In this document: positions 35,586 through 45,116 of the stretch, piece after piece
Layout of the letters: each line of letters starts with the position of its first letter
Position numbering within the stretch: the first letter of the stretch is position 1
Assembly (NCBI GenBank): GCA_016744455.1
Contig: JADGEI010000003.1
Location: 124,001-188,000, forward strand
Direction of reading: 5' to 3'
Length of the DNA: 64,000 nucleotides
DNA from: Alcanivoracaceae bacterium
Lineage (GTDB): Bacteria; Pseudomonadota; Gammaproteobacteria; Xanthomonadales; Marinicellaceae
Made by a program: the position numbers and the translations under genes
The notes under the pieces: model-generated
The model's database searches: none
Seen by the model: the letters and a program-made list of their open reading frames with translations, nothing else
What the model was told of the DNA's origin: nothing

Positions 35586-36905
35586 ATGGCATTGAAAACT
35601 GTTCACAGACAACGTGGGAAAGATCTTGGATTGAAAGAGCTTATTGCTATTGCATTAGGAGGCATGATAGGTGGTGGAATTTTTACTGTTTTGGGTATTT
35701 CTGTTGCGTTAATCGGTACATTAACACCCATAGCAATACTAATTGGAGGCTTTATTGCAATATTAGCTGCTTATTCTTATGTCAAACTCGCACAATATTA
35801 TCAAGACGAAGGCGCAACTTATTCATTTTATAAACTCACCTACCCTAATTCTCATTTTGCTGCTTCGGTTATTGGATGGTTTGTTATATTCGGTTACATC
35901 AGCACATTAGCATTATACGCTTATACTTTTTCATCCTATGCAATTAGCTCGACTGTATACGCCAATGATGTATGGGTAAGAAAAACATTGGCAATCGCAG
36001 TCATTGCTTTTTTTGCTGGTGTCAATATTGTCAGCGTCAAAGGCATGGGCAAATTAGAAGACTTAATGGTTTATAGCAAACTCATCATCCTCACTTTTAT
36101 TTCCATCGTCCTGATTCATAATGGAGAGACAAGTATTCAAGAATTTGCCTTACAATTAACAAATGATGTTAAAAATTCCTCTGTACTTAATGTCTTAATT
36201 GTAGCGTCAATCACTTTTGTTTCCTATGAAGGGTTTCAATTAGTAATACATGCTATTAATGAAATGGACGAACCAAAGAAGAACATACCAAAAGCCATTT
36301 ATTCCGCCATTATTTTAGCCATACTTATTTATGTTATAATTGCCACAGGGGCATTGTTCGCTATTCCAGCTGATGATTTGGTCAACAATAAAGAATACGC
36401 CTTAGCCGCAGGAGCAGGTGGCATGCTAGGGGAACTTGGCTTTAGTTTGGTCATATTTGGCGCAGTTCTTGCAACGAGTAGTGCCATTAGCGCTACGCTT
36501 TTTGGTTCTTCTCGACTCATGTCAGTAATAGCTACAGATGGATATTTCCCCAAAATTTTAGCCCTCAGAAAAAAAGCAATTCCGATTTATGCAATCATAA
36601 CTCTTGCACTTATTGCCAGCGGATTAGTTGTCATTGGAGGCTTACAATTGATACTGGAATTTGGTAGCATTACTTTTCTCTTGGTGTCGTTATTAATGGC
36701 CATTGCAAATTTTAAAATTCGTCGAAACACAGAATCTTCATTATTACTTACCCTATTTTCGATTATTGGATTATCTATCGGGACATTATTAATCCTTTAT
36801 TACGAACTCTTGCATCAACCCAACCAAATGCTTGCAATAATTACCTTGTATGTGATTTTGGCAGTGTTTGCTTGGTTGTTTTCACGCAAAACTAAAAACG
36901 CCTAA
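35586..36905 (+). CDS. APC-superfamily amino-acid permease
   Basis: The 439-residue protein has about twelve membrane segments. The first contains the APC signature ALGGMIGGGIFTVLGIS, and VASITFVSYEGFQLVIHAINEMDEPKKNIPKA is shown here by its core EGFQLVIHAINEMDEP, the conserved region between segments 6 and 7. It should import an amino acid or amine with proton or exchange coupling. The substrate cannot be told. It follows the M48 protease gene at 5 bp. Confidence 0.85.
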   Translation: MALKTVHRQRGKDLGLKELIAIALGGMIGGGIFTVLGISVALIGTLTPIAILIGGFIAILAAYSYVKLAQYYQDEGATYSFYKLTYPNSHFAASVIGWFVIFGYISTLALYAYTFSSYAISSTVYANDVWVRKTLAIAVIAFFAGVNIVSVKGMGKLEDLMVYSKLIILTFISIVLIHNGETSIQEFALQLTNDVKNSSVLNVLIVASITFVSYEGFQLVIHAINEMDEPKKNIPKAIYSAIILAILIYVIIATGALFAIPADDLVNNKEYALAAGAGGMLGELGFSLVIFGAVLATSSAISATLFGSSRLMSVIATDGYFPKILALRKKAIPIYAIITLALIASGLVVIGGLQLILEFGSITFLLVSLLMAIANFKIRRNTESSLLLTLFSIIGLSIGTLLILYYELLHQPNQMLAIITLYVILAVFAWLFSRKTKNA

Positions 36906-36950
36906 CTAATGCTGTTAGAACTATTTTTGAATGTTATATTAGCCCAAACC

Positions 36951-36959
36951 TGCTATAAT
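36951..36959 (+). promoter_or_regulatory. Extended -10 promoter upstream of the opp operon
   Basis: TGC-TATAAT (TATAAT at 36954-36959) is a full consensus -10 with the TGn extension. A -35-like element is weak, as extended -10 promoters allow. It lies about 30 bp before the small frame at 36987. Confidence 0.45.
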
Positions 36960-36986
36960 TACTTGTGATACTTACTTGGTTTTTTT

Positions 36987-37211
36987 ATGAGCAATGACAA
37001 ACCACTCTTCATAGCTACATTAAAAGCGTTCACTTTGGCAACCAAATTCAGTGAAGTACAAAATTTTACCCCGAAGCCAATAAAGATCAATCCTAGAAAA
37101 ACAACACGATTAGCTATTTTAGGAGTTAAAGAGAATACTAGTCAACATCTAAAATTTAGATTTTTTCAAAGAACTGGCTACACATTTTGTAACAGCAAGG
37201 TATTAAGTTAA
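36987..37211 (+). CDS. Small basic hypothetical protein upstream of oppB
   Basis: A 74-codon frame begins 28 bp after a consensus -10 and ends 17 bp before oppB. The product is lysine-rich (KPIKINPRKTTRLAIL) with no motif or signal peptide that I recognise. It could be a leader peptide, a small regulator, or a chance frame. No Shine-Dalgarno is clear. Confidence 0.3.
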   Translation: MSNDKPLFIATLKAFTLATKFSEVQNFTPKPIKINPRKTTRLAILGVKENTSQHLKFRFFQRTGYTFCNSKVLS

Positions 37212-37228
37212 GTGAATTGGTTAATTAA

Positions 37229-38158
37229 ATGCTGATATACGTCATTAAGCGCCTATTGGGCACAATACCAACTATTTTAATTTTAATCACTTTGGCTTTC
37301 TTTTTACTGCGTGTTGCTCCGGGAGGTCCTTTTGACTCAGACAAAGAATTACCGCCTGCTATCCTTAAAAGTATTGAGGTCAAATACCATTTGAATGAGC
37401 CCTTAATAAAACAATATTTCAGGTATTTAACTGATATTGCTCATGGAGATTTTGGACCATCCTTTCAATACAAAGATTTTACAGTAAAGGAATTAATTTA
37501 CAGTAGCTTTCCTGTGTCGTTAAAAATTGGTGGGTTTGCTTTATTATTTGCCTTAGTAAGTGGCATAACACTTGGAAGTATTGCTGCTGTTCGGCGTAAT
37601 TCATGGCTTGATTATCTATTGATGTCAACAGCGATGACAGGGATTTCGTTGCCTAATTTTGTTATCGCCCCTTTATTAATTTTATTCTTTGCAGTTTATC
37701 GCAACTGGTTCCCAGCAGGTGGCTGGGGAGATGGACAATGGCCATATTTAATTTTACCTGTTTTTGCTTTATCCTTACACTATTTGGCCTATATAGCCCG
37801 AATAATGCGAGGATCAATGATTGAGACCCTACAATCTGATTATATTCGCACTGCCAAAGCCAAAGGACTTTCTACTTTTCAAACCGTGTTTAAGCATGCA
37901 CTTAAACCCGCGCTAATGCCAGTAATTTCTTATCTTGGACCTACAGCAGCTGGTATTATTACTGGGTCAGTGGTAATAGAAAAAATATTTGGAGTACCTG
38001 GGCTTGGCCAATATTTTGTCAACGGAGCTTTAAATCGAGACTACACTTTGGTTATGGGCGTGATAATATTTGTTGGTGTATTAATTGTTTTATTCAACCT
38101 TATTGTAGATATAATTTATGTTTGGTTAGACCCAAAAATACAATGGGAACAGGGTTAA
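37229..38158 (+). CDS. oppB: Oligopeptide ABC transporter permease OppB-like
   Basis: The 309-residue permease has the OppB start (VIKRLLGTIPTILILITLAF and RVAPGGPFD), six membrane segments, and the binding-protein-dependent transport signature DYIRTAKAKGLSTFQTVFKH before the last segments. It forms the channel with OppC. It begins the opp operon, whose stop overlaps the oppC start (TAATG). Confidence 0.93.
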   Translation: MLIYVIKRLLGTIPTILILITLAFFLLRVAPGGPFDSDKELPPAILKSIEVKYHLNEPLIKQYFRYLTDIAHGDFGPSFQYKDFTVKELIYSSFPVSLKIGGFALLFALVSGITLGSIAAVRRNSWLDYLLMSTAMTGISLPNFVIAPLLILFFAVYRNWFPAGGWGDGQWPYLILPVFALSLHYLAYIARIMRGSMIETLQSDYIRTAKAKGLSTFQTVFKHALKPALMPVISYLGPTAAGIITGSVVIEKIFGVPGLGQYFVNGALNRDYTLVMGVIIFVGVLIVLFNLIVDIIYVWLDPKIQWEQG

Positions 38159-39015
38159 TGACAAAAAAAGGAAAAAGCCTTCGTCATCATGCATGGTTAC
38201 GTATCAAACAGAATAAGCTCGCATATTACAGTGGAATAGTTTTAATACTGATGATTATAGTTGTTATATTTGCACCACTTATTTCACCCTATGACAATGA
38301 ATTTATTGATTGGGAATATATGTCAATCCCACCTGATTTTACTACAGCCCACTATTTTGGTACCGATATGATGGGCCGTGATTTATTTGTACGCACCTTA
38401 AATGGCGGGCGTATTTCCCTGCTCGTCGGTTTAGTCGCAACTTTTGTAAGTTTAATTATAGGTGTTAGCTATGGAGCAATTGCAGGTTTTTATGGCGGCA
38501 AAGTAGATAGTATTATGATGCGACTTGTCGATATTCTCTATTCACTTCCTTTTATGTTTATCGTTATTGTCTTGATGGTAGTATTTGGTCAAAACATCTA
38601 TTTAATTTTTGCTGCCATAGGTGGTTATATCTGGCTAGATATGGCTCGTATTGTTCGCGGTCAAACCCTAACATTAAAGAACCAGGAGTTTATTGATGCT
38701 GCTATAGCCATTGGCGCAACAAATGTCAGCATAATTTACAAACACATTATACCCAATTTATTCGGAATCGTTGCAATCTATGTCACCTTGACAATTCCAC
38801 AAGTCATATTAGTTGAGTCCTTCCTAAGTTTTCTTGGTTTAGGGGTACAGGAACCATTAACTTCATGGGGTGCGTTAGTTAATGAAGGAGCCGCTGATAT
38901 GGAAATCGCACCATGGTCATTAGTTTTTCCTGCGTTATTTTTAGCCATTACTTTATTTTGTTTTAATTTTATTGGTGATGGATTAAGAGATGCTTTGGAT
39001 CCGAAAGAAATATAA
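38158..39015 (+). CDS. oppC: Oligopeptide ABC transporter permease OppC-like
   Basis: From the ATG at 38158 (285 residues) the protein shows the OppC pattern: AWLRIKQNKLAYYSGIVLIL, THYFGTDMMGRDLF-like HYFGTDMMGRDLFVRTLNGG, and the EFIDAAIAIGATNVSIIYKH coupling loop. An ATG at 38122 is in frame but lies inside oppB and adds no conserved residues. It pairs with OppB in the inner membrane. The ATPase gene follows after 139 bp. Confidence 0.93.
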   Translation: MTKKGKSLRHHAWLRIKQNKLAYYSGIVLILMIIVVIFAPLISPYDNEFIDWEYMSIPPDFTTAHYFGTDMMGRDLFVRTLNGGRISLLVGLVATFVSLIIGVSYGAIAGFYGGKVDSIMMRLVDILYSLPFMFIVIVLMVVFGQNIYLIFAAIGGYIWLDMARIVRGQTLTLKNQEFIDAAIAIGATNVSIIYKHIIPNLFGIVAIYVTLTIPQVILVESFLSFLGLGVQEPLTSWGALVNEGAADMEIAPWSLVFPALFLAITLFCFNFIGDGLRDALDPKEI

Positions 39016-39154
39016 TGAGCGAATAAATATTAATTCTGTGTCATCAATCAGGCTGCTGTTAATGTATAAATCTTAGGAATCTTGCAAGCAATCACACCAT
39101 AGCATATAATCTAATATTTAATAAATCTGCGCCTATCTGCGGACAAAACAATAT

Positions 39155-40888
39155 ATGTTATCAAATGACGATACTCCATTACTAAGCATTCAAAACTTAA
39201 CCGTCAAATTCAAAACTCAAGAAGAGTTAATTACAGCAGTGAACAATGTCTCTTTTGATATCCCAAAAGGAAAAACAGTGGGCTTGGTTGGAGAATCTGG
39301 ATCAGGTAAATCTGTGACTTCCTTGGCAACTATGGGTTTAATTCCAATGCCTCCAGGTCAAATAACTGCTGGTAAAATACTTTTCCATGGCAATGATTTA
39401 TTAAAAAAATCAGAAAAACAGATGCGTAAAATACGCGGCAATAAAATTTCCATGATTTTCCAAGAACCCATGACAGCCCTTAACCCGGTTTTCAGAGTTG
39501 GTTCACAGATTTCTGAAGTTTTACGTTTACACAAGGGCATGACAAGAAAACAAGCATGGAACTATTCAATAGATCTTCTAAACCAAGTTGGAATTCCTGA
39601 CCCAAAAAGTAAAATTAAAGCCTACCCGCACGAATTATCAGGTGGTCAAAAACAACGTGTTATGATTGCCATGGCAATTGCCTGCGAACCTGATCTGCTT
39701 ATTTGTGATGAGCCTACTACAGCACTGGATGTAACCATTCAAAAGCAAGTCTTGGATCTTATGCTAAATTTACAACAAGAATACCATATGGGTATGTTAT
39801 TTATTACGCATGATTTAGGCGTTATTGCTGACTTGGCCGATGATGTCGTTGTCATGTATCGTTCCAATATTGTAGAACGAGATCATGTACATACCATCTT
39901 TAAAAATGCCAAACATCCTTATACCAAGGGTTTAATTGCCTGTCGCCCAATGCTTGATGGCAACCCTAAACGCTTACTCACTGTTTCTGACTATATGCTT
40001 CCTGATGGTACTGAAAAACAAGTACCCGCTGAAAAATTCGAACCAATTATAAAACCCGACAAGTCAGATATTGACTCACACCCTGTATTATTGGAAGTGA
40101 AAAACCTAAAAACATATTTTCCTGTAAAAGGAGGGATCTTTGGCCGTGTTCAACACCATGTAAAAGCTGTTGATGATGTTAGTTTTATTGTTCACAAAGG
40201 TGAAACCCTTGGCTTGGTCGGTGAATCTGGTTGCGGGAAAACCACATTGGGCCGCACAATATTACGCTTACAAGAAGCGACCAGTGGAGAAGTATTTTAT
40301 GATGGTATCAATGTCATGGAGCAAGATAACAAACAAATGCGAAAACTGCGGTCACGCATGCAAATAATATTCCAAGACCCTTTTTCATCTCTCAATCCAC
40401 GCATGACTGTTGGCGATATTATTACCGAACCCATGTCAATTCATGGCATCGGAACAAATAAGAAAGAACGCTTTGAACGTGCTCAAATACTGATGCGGAA
40501 AGTTGACCTAAAACCACAGCACCTTAACCGTTATCCACATGAGTTCTCTGGCGGCCAAAGACAACGCATCTGTATTGCCCGTGCCATTGGTCTAGAACCA
40601 GAGTTCATTATATGTGATGAATCTGTTTCAGCGTTGGATGTGTCAGTACAAGCACAGGTGTTAAATTTATTGCAGGATTTACAACAAGACATGGGGCTTA
40701 CTTACATTTTTATTTCACATGACCTTTCGGTTGTGAACTACATATCTGATCGTGTAGGCGTAATGAATCAAGGCAAAATAGTCGAACTTGATACGGCTGA
40801 AAATATTTACAAAATTCCTCAAAGAGAATACACCAAACGCCTGTTGAATGCGATACCTAAGGGTATACCTAAAGATTTGGTTTTATGA
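39155..40888 (+). CDS. Fused OppD-OppF peptide ABC transporter ATPase
   Basis: The 577-residue protein contains two complete ABC ATPase halves. The first has Walker A VGESGSGKSV, signature LSGGQKQRVMIAMA and Walker B LLICDEPTTALD; the second has VGESGCGKTT, FSGGQRQRICIARA and FIICDESVSALD. Here the second Walker B Glu-Pro is Glu-Ser, as is common in OppF/DppF (DES). Both energise the OppB/OppC permease. No oppA-type binding protein is found up- or downstream in the window. Confidence 0.93.
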   Translation: MLSNDDTPLLSIQNLTVKFKTQEELITAVNNVSFDIPKGKTVGLVGESGSGKSVTSLATMGLIPMPPGQITAGKILFHGNDLLKKSEKQMRKIRGNKISMIFQEPMTALNPVFRVGSQISEVLRLHKGMTRKQAWNYSIDLLNQVGIPDPKSKIKAYPHELSGGQKQRVMIAMAIACEPDLLICDEPTTALDVTIQKQVLDLMLNLQQEYHMGMLFITHDLGVIADLADDVVVMYRSNIVERDHVHTIFKNAKHPYTKGLIACRPMLDGNPKRLLTVSDYMLPDGTEKQVPAEKFEPIIKPDKSDIDSHPVLLEVKNLKTYFPVKGGIFGRVQHHVKAVDDVSFIVHKGETLGLVGESGCGKTTLGRTILRLQEATSGEVFYDGINVMEQDNKQMRKLRSRMQIIFQDPFSSLNPRMTVGDIITEPMSIHGIGTNKKERFERAQILMRKVDLKPQHLNRYPHEFSGGQRQRICIARAIGLEPEFIICDESVSALDVSVQAQVLNLLQDLQQDMGLTYIFISHDLSVVNYISDRVGVMNQGKIVELDTAENIYKIPQREYTKRLLNAIPKGIPKDLVL

Positions 40889-40925
40889 CACTTCACACAA
40901 AACTAGAACTATTGTTTTACTAGTC

Positions 40926-41666
40926 TTACTGTTTAATTGAAAAACAAATGTCTTTAAATCTTTGCAAGATTAAACTGCCATAGTTAACATCCGATACCGT
41001 ATTGAGTAACTGTTCAACATCTAAACCTTCAGCACTGATATCGGCACTTCGTGCTTGAATATATTCACGAATGATAGCTGCACTAAATTCAGGATGAAAT
41101 TGTAAACCCCAAATATGATCTTTATAACGAAAACAATGATGAGGGTCTAGTGATGTTGAACCAAGTAAAGTAACTTTAGGCGGTAATTTAATAACCGATT
41201 GTAAGTGACTTGCAAGAAGTAATAGATTTTGGGCTTCGGAAGATATACTGTTTTTTAATAATACATCGTCGTAAGCCTTAGCCGTTAATTGCATTGTTAC
41301 TAGCCCAATTTGACGCCCATTAGGGTTCCAATCAACTGTGCCGCCAAGAGCCTTTGCTAACAATTGATGTCCATAACAAACGGCTAATATAGGAATATTT
41401 AAGTTTAATAGTGATTTGATCCACTCTAGAGCCTTTTCACTCCAACCTTGCTTCTCTGTTACCATAGCTGATGAACCAGAAATAATAACTCCTGCTAAGC
41501 TATCAATGTTAGGAAAACGCAATGATTCAAAGACACGATAGGTTTTAGTTTGCCATTTTTCGGCCTGCATGGCATCTATAAACCACATGTCAAAATCGCC
41601 ATATCTTGTCCGAGCGGACGCTATGGCTGTACCTGTTTGAATAATAGCAATGTATTTTTCTGACAT
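40926..41666 (-). CDS. Class I glutamine amidotransferase-like protein
   Basis: The 246-residue single-domain protein has the nucleophile Cys in ILAVCYGHQLLAKALGG and the His/Glu pair in WGLQFHPEFSAAIIREY, plus the oxyanion segment VIISGSSAMVT. It resembles stand-alone GMP-synthase-like amidotransferases of unknown substrate, not GuaA itself. It ends a series of overlapping genes and its start overlaps the GspE-like stop by one base. Confidence 0.85.
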   Translation of the reverse strand: MSEKYIAIIQTGTAIASARTRYGDFDMWFIDAMQAEKWQTKTYRVFESLRFPNIDSLAGVIISGSSAMVTEKQGWSEKALEWIKSLLNLNIPILAVCYGHQLLAKALGGTVDWNPNGRQIGLVTMQLTAKAYDDVLLKNSISSEAQNLLLLASHLQSVIKLPPKVTLLGSTSLDPHHCFRYKDHIWGLQFHPEFSAAIIREYIQARSADISAEGLDVEQLLNTVSDVNYGSLILQRFKDICFSIKQ

Positions 41667-43435
41667 TAACTGTATTCAGGTGGAACCAGCTTCATGGCTT
41701 CTTCTAAACTTGTTTTGCCTTGAATAATAAGTTTAGCAATTGATAGCTTTAGTGGTAACATCCCATTTTTATAGGCTTCTGCCCCAATGGTTTCCGATGG
41801 GACTTTATCACGTATCATATGCCGTAAATCTCCTGTTACAGGCATGATTTCATAAACACCTGTTCGACCATGGTAACCAGTATTCCTGCATTCTAGACAA
41901 CCCGTTTTTTTGTAGATTTTATCTGGAATTTCTATATTCCATGGGTGTACTAAAGAAACCCAAGCAGTAGCATCAACCTTGGATGCTTTTTTACAGTGAG
42001 GGCAAAGTAATCGCACCAAACGTTGAGCAATGACACCAGCTAAAGTTGATCGCAGTAAATAATCAGGCACACCTAAATCCAACAAACGATTAATTGCTGA
42101 TGGCGCATCATTGGTATGTAATGTAGACAGAACCAAGTGTCCCGTTAATGAAGCTTGTACTGCCATTTTGGCAGTTTCTATGTCTCGAATCTCTCCAACC
42201 ATAATGATATCTGGATCTTGACGCATCAATGTTCTGATACCACTTGAAAATTCTAAATCAATTTTTGGATTTACCTGCATCTGGTTTAACTCTTGAAAAA
42301 CCATTTCAATCGGATCTTCAATTGAAGAGACATTGACTTCCTCGGTAGCTAATTTTCGTAAAGTTGAATACAGTGTTGTTGTTTTTCCTGATCCCGTAGG
42401 TCCAGTCACAAGCACTATACCATGTGGACGATCTATCATCTTCAGCCATTGAGCTACCTCATCTTTTGAAAAACCTAGGTCCTCATAGTTTTCAACTACG
42501 GCATCCGGGTCAAAAATACGCATTACGCATTTTTCCCCAAAAGTTGTTGGCATGGTAGAAACACGCAATTCTACTTCTTTGTTCTGAGAGGTTAGAGTTT
42601 TAATTCGACCATCTTGTGGCCGCCTTTTTTCAGCAACATCAATTCTCGAAAGGATTTTAATTCGACTGACAACCGCTCCCATGACAAGCGTTGGAATTAC
42701 ATAAACATTATGTAAACGTCCATCTATTCTGAACCGCATCAAAGAGTCTTCTCGTTTAGGCTCCAAATGTATATCACTGGCTCGCTGTTCAAATGCATAC
42801 TGTAATAACCAATCAACAATATTGACAATGTGTTGATCATCTGCAGTTAAATTACCCTTACTACCTAATTGGACTAGTTGCTCCAAGTTAAGCACAGGAT
42901 CTATTCGACGACTCTTGTGTTGCTTTTGTGCGTGTTTTATTGAACGGTTTACGCCATAGAATTCAAACAGTAATCGTTGTATATCTATTGGGTTTGCATG
43001 GACTCTTATCACATCCAATCGTAGAATTCTCCTTAATTCCTCCACCCATGATGTGTCATCAGGATCAGCAACGGCAAAAGTGACATTGTTCGATGAGACT
43101 GCAACAGGCAAAATTTTATGCTTGGTTGCATAGGCTTGTGAGACGGTTGCTGTTACTTTATTTACATTAATCTTAGTAGGATTAATTTTTAGGTAATGCA
43201 GATCATGTTGCTCAGCCACAAACTGAACAATATACTCTATTGACACAGGTTTTTTAGTTTGTTTATTAACTAGTTTGTAATCAGCTAATGTAATGTAAGG
43301 ATGAACCGATGAGGCATTAGTCAGCTTGGCATTTCTAATAATCCGTTTAGCATCACCCTCTTCAATAATGTCTTGTTTATAGAGTTGATTGATTATCGGT
43401 GATAGTGTTGAAATCAATGATTTTTTGTTTTTCAT
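41666..43435 (-). CDS. GspE/PulE-type secretion or pilus ATPase
   Basis: The 589-residue protein has an MshEN-like N-terminal domain (about residues 60-165), then a GspE ATPase core: GPTGSGKTTTLYSTL (Walker A), EDPIEMVFQELNQMQVN (Asp box), RQDPDIIMVGEIRD (Walker B) and HTNDAPSAINRLLDLG (His box). A zinc-binding tetracysteine arm, CPHCKK and GCLECRNTG, follows. It should power a type II secretion or type IV pilus-like machine. No other pilus or secretion gene lies in the window. It overlaps its neighbours by 1 and 4 bases. Confidence 0.93.
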   Translation of the reverse strand: MKNKKSLISTLSPIINQLYKQDIIEEGDAKRIIRNAKLTNASSVHPYITLADYKLVNKQTKKPVSIEYIVQFVAEQHDLHYLKINPTKINVNKVTATVSQAYATKHKILPVAVSSNNVTFAVADPDDTSWVEELRRILRLDVIRVHANPIDIQRLLFEFYGVNRSIKHAQKQHKSRRIDPVLNLEQLVQLGSKGNLTADDQHIVNIVDWLLQYAFEQRASDIHLEPKREDSLMRFRIDGRLHNVYVIPTLVMGAVVSRIKILSRIDVAEKRRPQDGRIKTLTSQNKEVELRVSTMPTTFGEKCVMRIFDPDAVVENYEDLGFSKDEVAQWLKMIDRPHGIVLVTGPTGSGKTTTLYSTLRKLATEEVNVSSIEDPIEMVFQELNQMQVNPKIDLEFSSGIRTLMRQDPDIIMVGEIRDIETAKMAVQASLTGHLVLSTLHTNDAPSAINRLLDLGVPDYLLRSTLAGVIAQRLVRLLCPHCKKASKVDATAWVSLVHPWNIEIPDKIYKKTGCLECRNTGYHGRTGVYEIMPVTGDLRHMIRDKVPSETIGAEAYKNGMLPLKLSIAKLIIQGKTSLEEAMKLVPPEYS

Positions 43436-44160
43436 AGACTAATAGTATTTAATAGATTTTCACCAAGTAACTTCTGAAAATTTTCTTCAGTAAATATTTC
43501 ATTCACAGTCCCAATTTTGGTGCTTGCATCTTCAAACACCAATATAGCGTTTGAACAATATTCTTGTACATATTGTATATCATGCGTGATAATTATGACT
43601 ATTTTATTTTGACTAAGTTGTTTGAGTAATTGCATCAACTTAAATCTGGAGGCTATATCTAGGTGATTTAACGGTTCATCCAACAGCATTGTATTACTGT
43701 CTTGAGCCAAAATTGTAGCAATTTCTACTTTTCTAATTTCACCACCAGAAAGTTTTTCAACATTTTTAGCTTTCAGATGACTAAGCTCCATTGCTTTTAT
43801 TGCATCATAGATTTTTTTTAATGACCTTTTTTTATCTTGTTCATTTTTGTGCCACGGATAACGGCCGTAAGAAACAGATTGTTCAACTGTACAATCAAGA
43901 CTGGCTTCTTGCATTTGAGGCAGTATAGCGATATCTTGAGCTCTTGAAAGTATACTTAAACTATTTAAATTATTGCCATTGATTATTATTTTACCTTCGG
44001 CATACTCTCTTAACCCTGCTATTGTATGCATCAATGATGTTTTACCAACGCCATTTTTACCTATTATTGCCCAAAACTCCCCTGTCTTAAACTCAACATT
44101 CATCTCTTTTATTAACATAGTTTGGTTATTTTTAATGTTTAGATTTTTAATGGTTATCAC
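43432..44160 (-). CDS. FecE/BtuD-type ABC transporter ATPase
   Basis: The 242-residue ATPase has Walker A IGKNGVGKTSL, signature KLSGGEIRKVEIATIL and Walker B TMLLDEPLNHLD. Sequence and context with a FecCD-type permease point to uptake of an iron-siderophore, heme or cobalamin. Its start overlaps the permease stop by 4 bases and its stop overlaps the GspE-like start. There is no binding-protein gene nearby. Confidence 0.9.
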   Translation of the reverse strand: MITIKNLNIKNNQTMLIKEMNVEFKTGEFWAIIGKNGVGKTSLMHTIAGLREYAEGKIIINGNNLNSLSILSRAQDIAILPQMQEASLDCTVEQSVSYGRYPWHKNEQDKKRSLKKIYDAIKAMELSHLKAKNVEKLSGGEIRKVEIATILAQDSNTMLLDEPLNHLDIASRFKLMQLLKQLSQNKIVIIITHDIQYVQEYCSNAILVFEDASTKIGTVNEIFTEENFQKLLGENLLNTISL

Positions 44161-45116
44161 GCCTTTCTCCGCAATAACAATAAAAATACTGGCACTCCAA
44201 AAAATGCTGTAAATATACCCACAGGTAATTGAATTGGTGCAACAATTGTACGGGCAAAAGTATCGGCGATTAATAGCACTATTGCTCCTATCAGTGCTGA
44301 AGCTGGAATTAATTTAGCATGCATATTGCCTACCAACAAACGGCAAATATGTGGCACCACTAGCCCTACAAAACCAATTGTTCCTGCCATACTTACAGCG
44401 ACAGCAGTAAAAATAGAGGTAGTAAAGAGCAAAATAAAATTCATTTTTTTTACATCAACACCACTCTTTAAGGCGAAAAACTCTCCCTTAGCTAATATAT
44501 CAAGCTCATGGCGGTATCTAAATGCCCACAATGATCCGACTAATAATAAAATTAGTGGGTAGAATGAATTACGAGAAAAAGACAAGTCTCCCATCAACCA
44601 AAATAACATTGGTTTTGTGCTTGCCAATGGGCTTAATGTTAAAATCAAACTAATTAGCGCACCGTAGGCAAACGCCAAAACCACACCACTAAGTAGTAAC
44701 TTATTGGTGTTGATTAAATTCTTTGATGAAATAAATATTAAAAACACCAATGAAACAAAAGCTGCTAGAAAGCCTAAAAGTACAAATAACCAAAATGGTA
44801 CTATTAAACCAGAAGCAATAATAGCCAACTGCATACTGGCTGAAGCACCAGAAACACCTAAAATATAAGGGTCTGCTAGAGGGTTTTTTACTAAATTTTG
44901 AACCAACAATCCTGCTATTGAAAGTAATGCACCTACAGATATGGCATTTATAATCCTTGGTACTCTAATAGTATAGATTATTTCGCTGTTTAAGTTATTG
45001 GCACCATTCCATAAATGGCTAATTGGGATATACTGACTCCCAAAAGTGAGTGCTGCAATTACAACAAGTAATAAAACAATCACTAATAATGGCAAAAAAC
45101 CTCTGCTCGTAAGCAT
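44157..45116 (-). CDS. FecCD/BtuC-type ABC transporter permease
   Basis: The 319-residue permease shows the family stretches YTIRVPRIINAISVGALL, NPLADPYILGVSGASAS near residue 80, TIGFVGLVVPHICRLLVG and a PAS-A-L-I-GA segment. About ten hydrophobic helices are seen. It would import an iron complex or cobalamin with the ATPase encoded next to it. The ATG overlaps the stop of the upstream gene by one base. Confidence 0.9.
   Translation of the reverse strand: MLTSRGFLPLLVIVLLLVVIAALTFGSQYIPISHLWNGANNLNSEIIYTIRVPRIINAISVGALLSIAGLLVQNLVKNPLADPYILGVSGASASMQLAIIASGLIVPFWLFVLLGFLAAFVSLVFLIFISSKNLINTNKLLLSGVVLAFAYGALISLILTLSPLASTKPMLFWLMGDLSFSRNSFYPLILLLVGSLWAFRYRHELDILAKGEFFALKSGVDVKKMNFILLFTTSIFTAVAVSMAGTIGFVGLVVPHICRLLVGNMHAKLIPASALIGAIVLLIADTFARTIVAPIQLPVGIFTAFFGVPVFLLLLRRKA

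Noticed and set aside
41666-43435. Type IV pilus or type II secretion locus around the GspE-like gene
   Set aside because: No pilin, prepilin peptidase, secretin or platform protein gene is in the window. The ATPase is listed alone.
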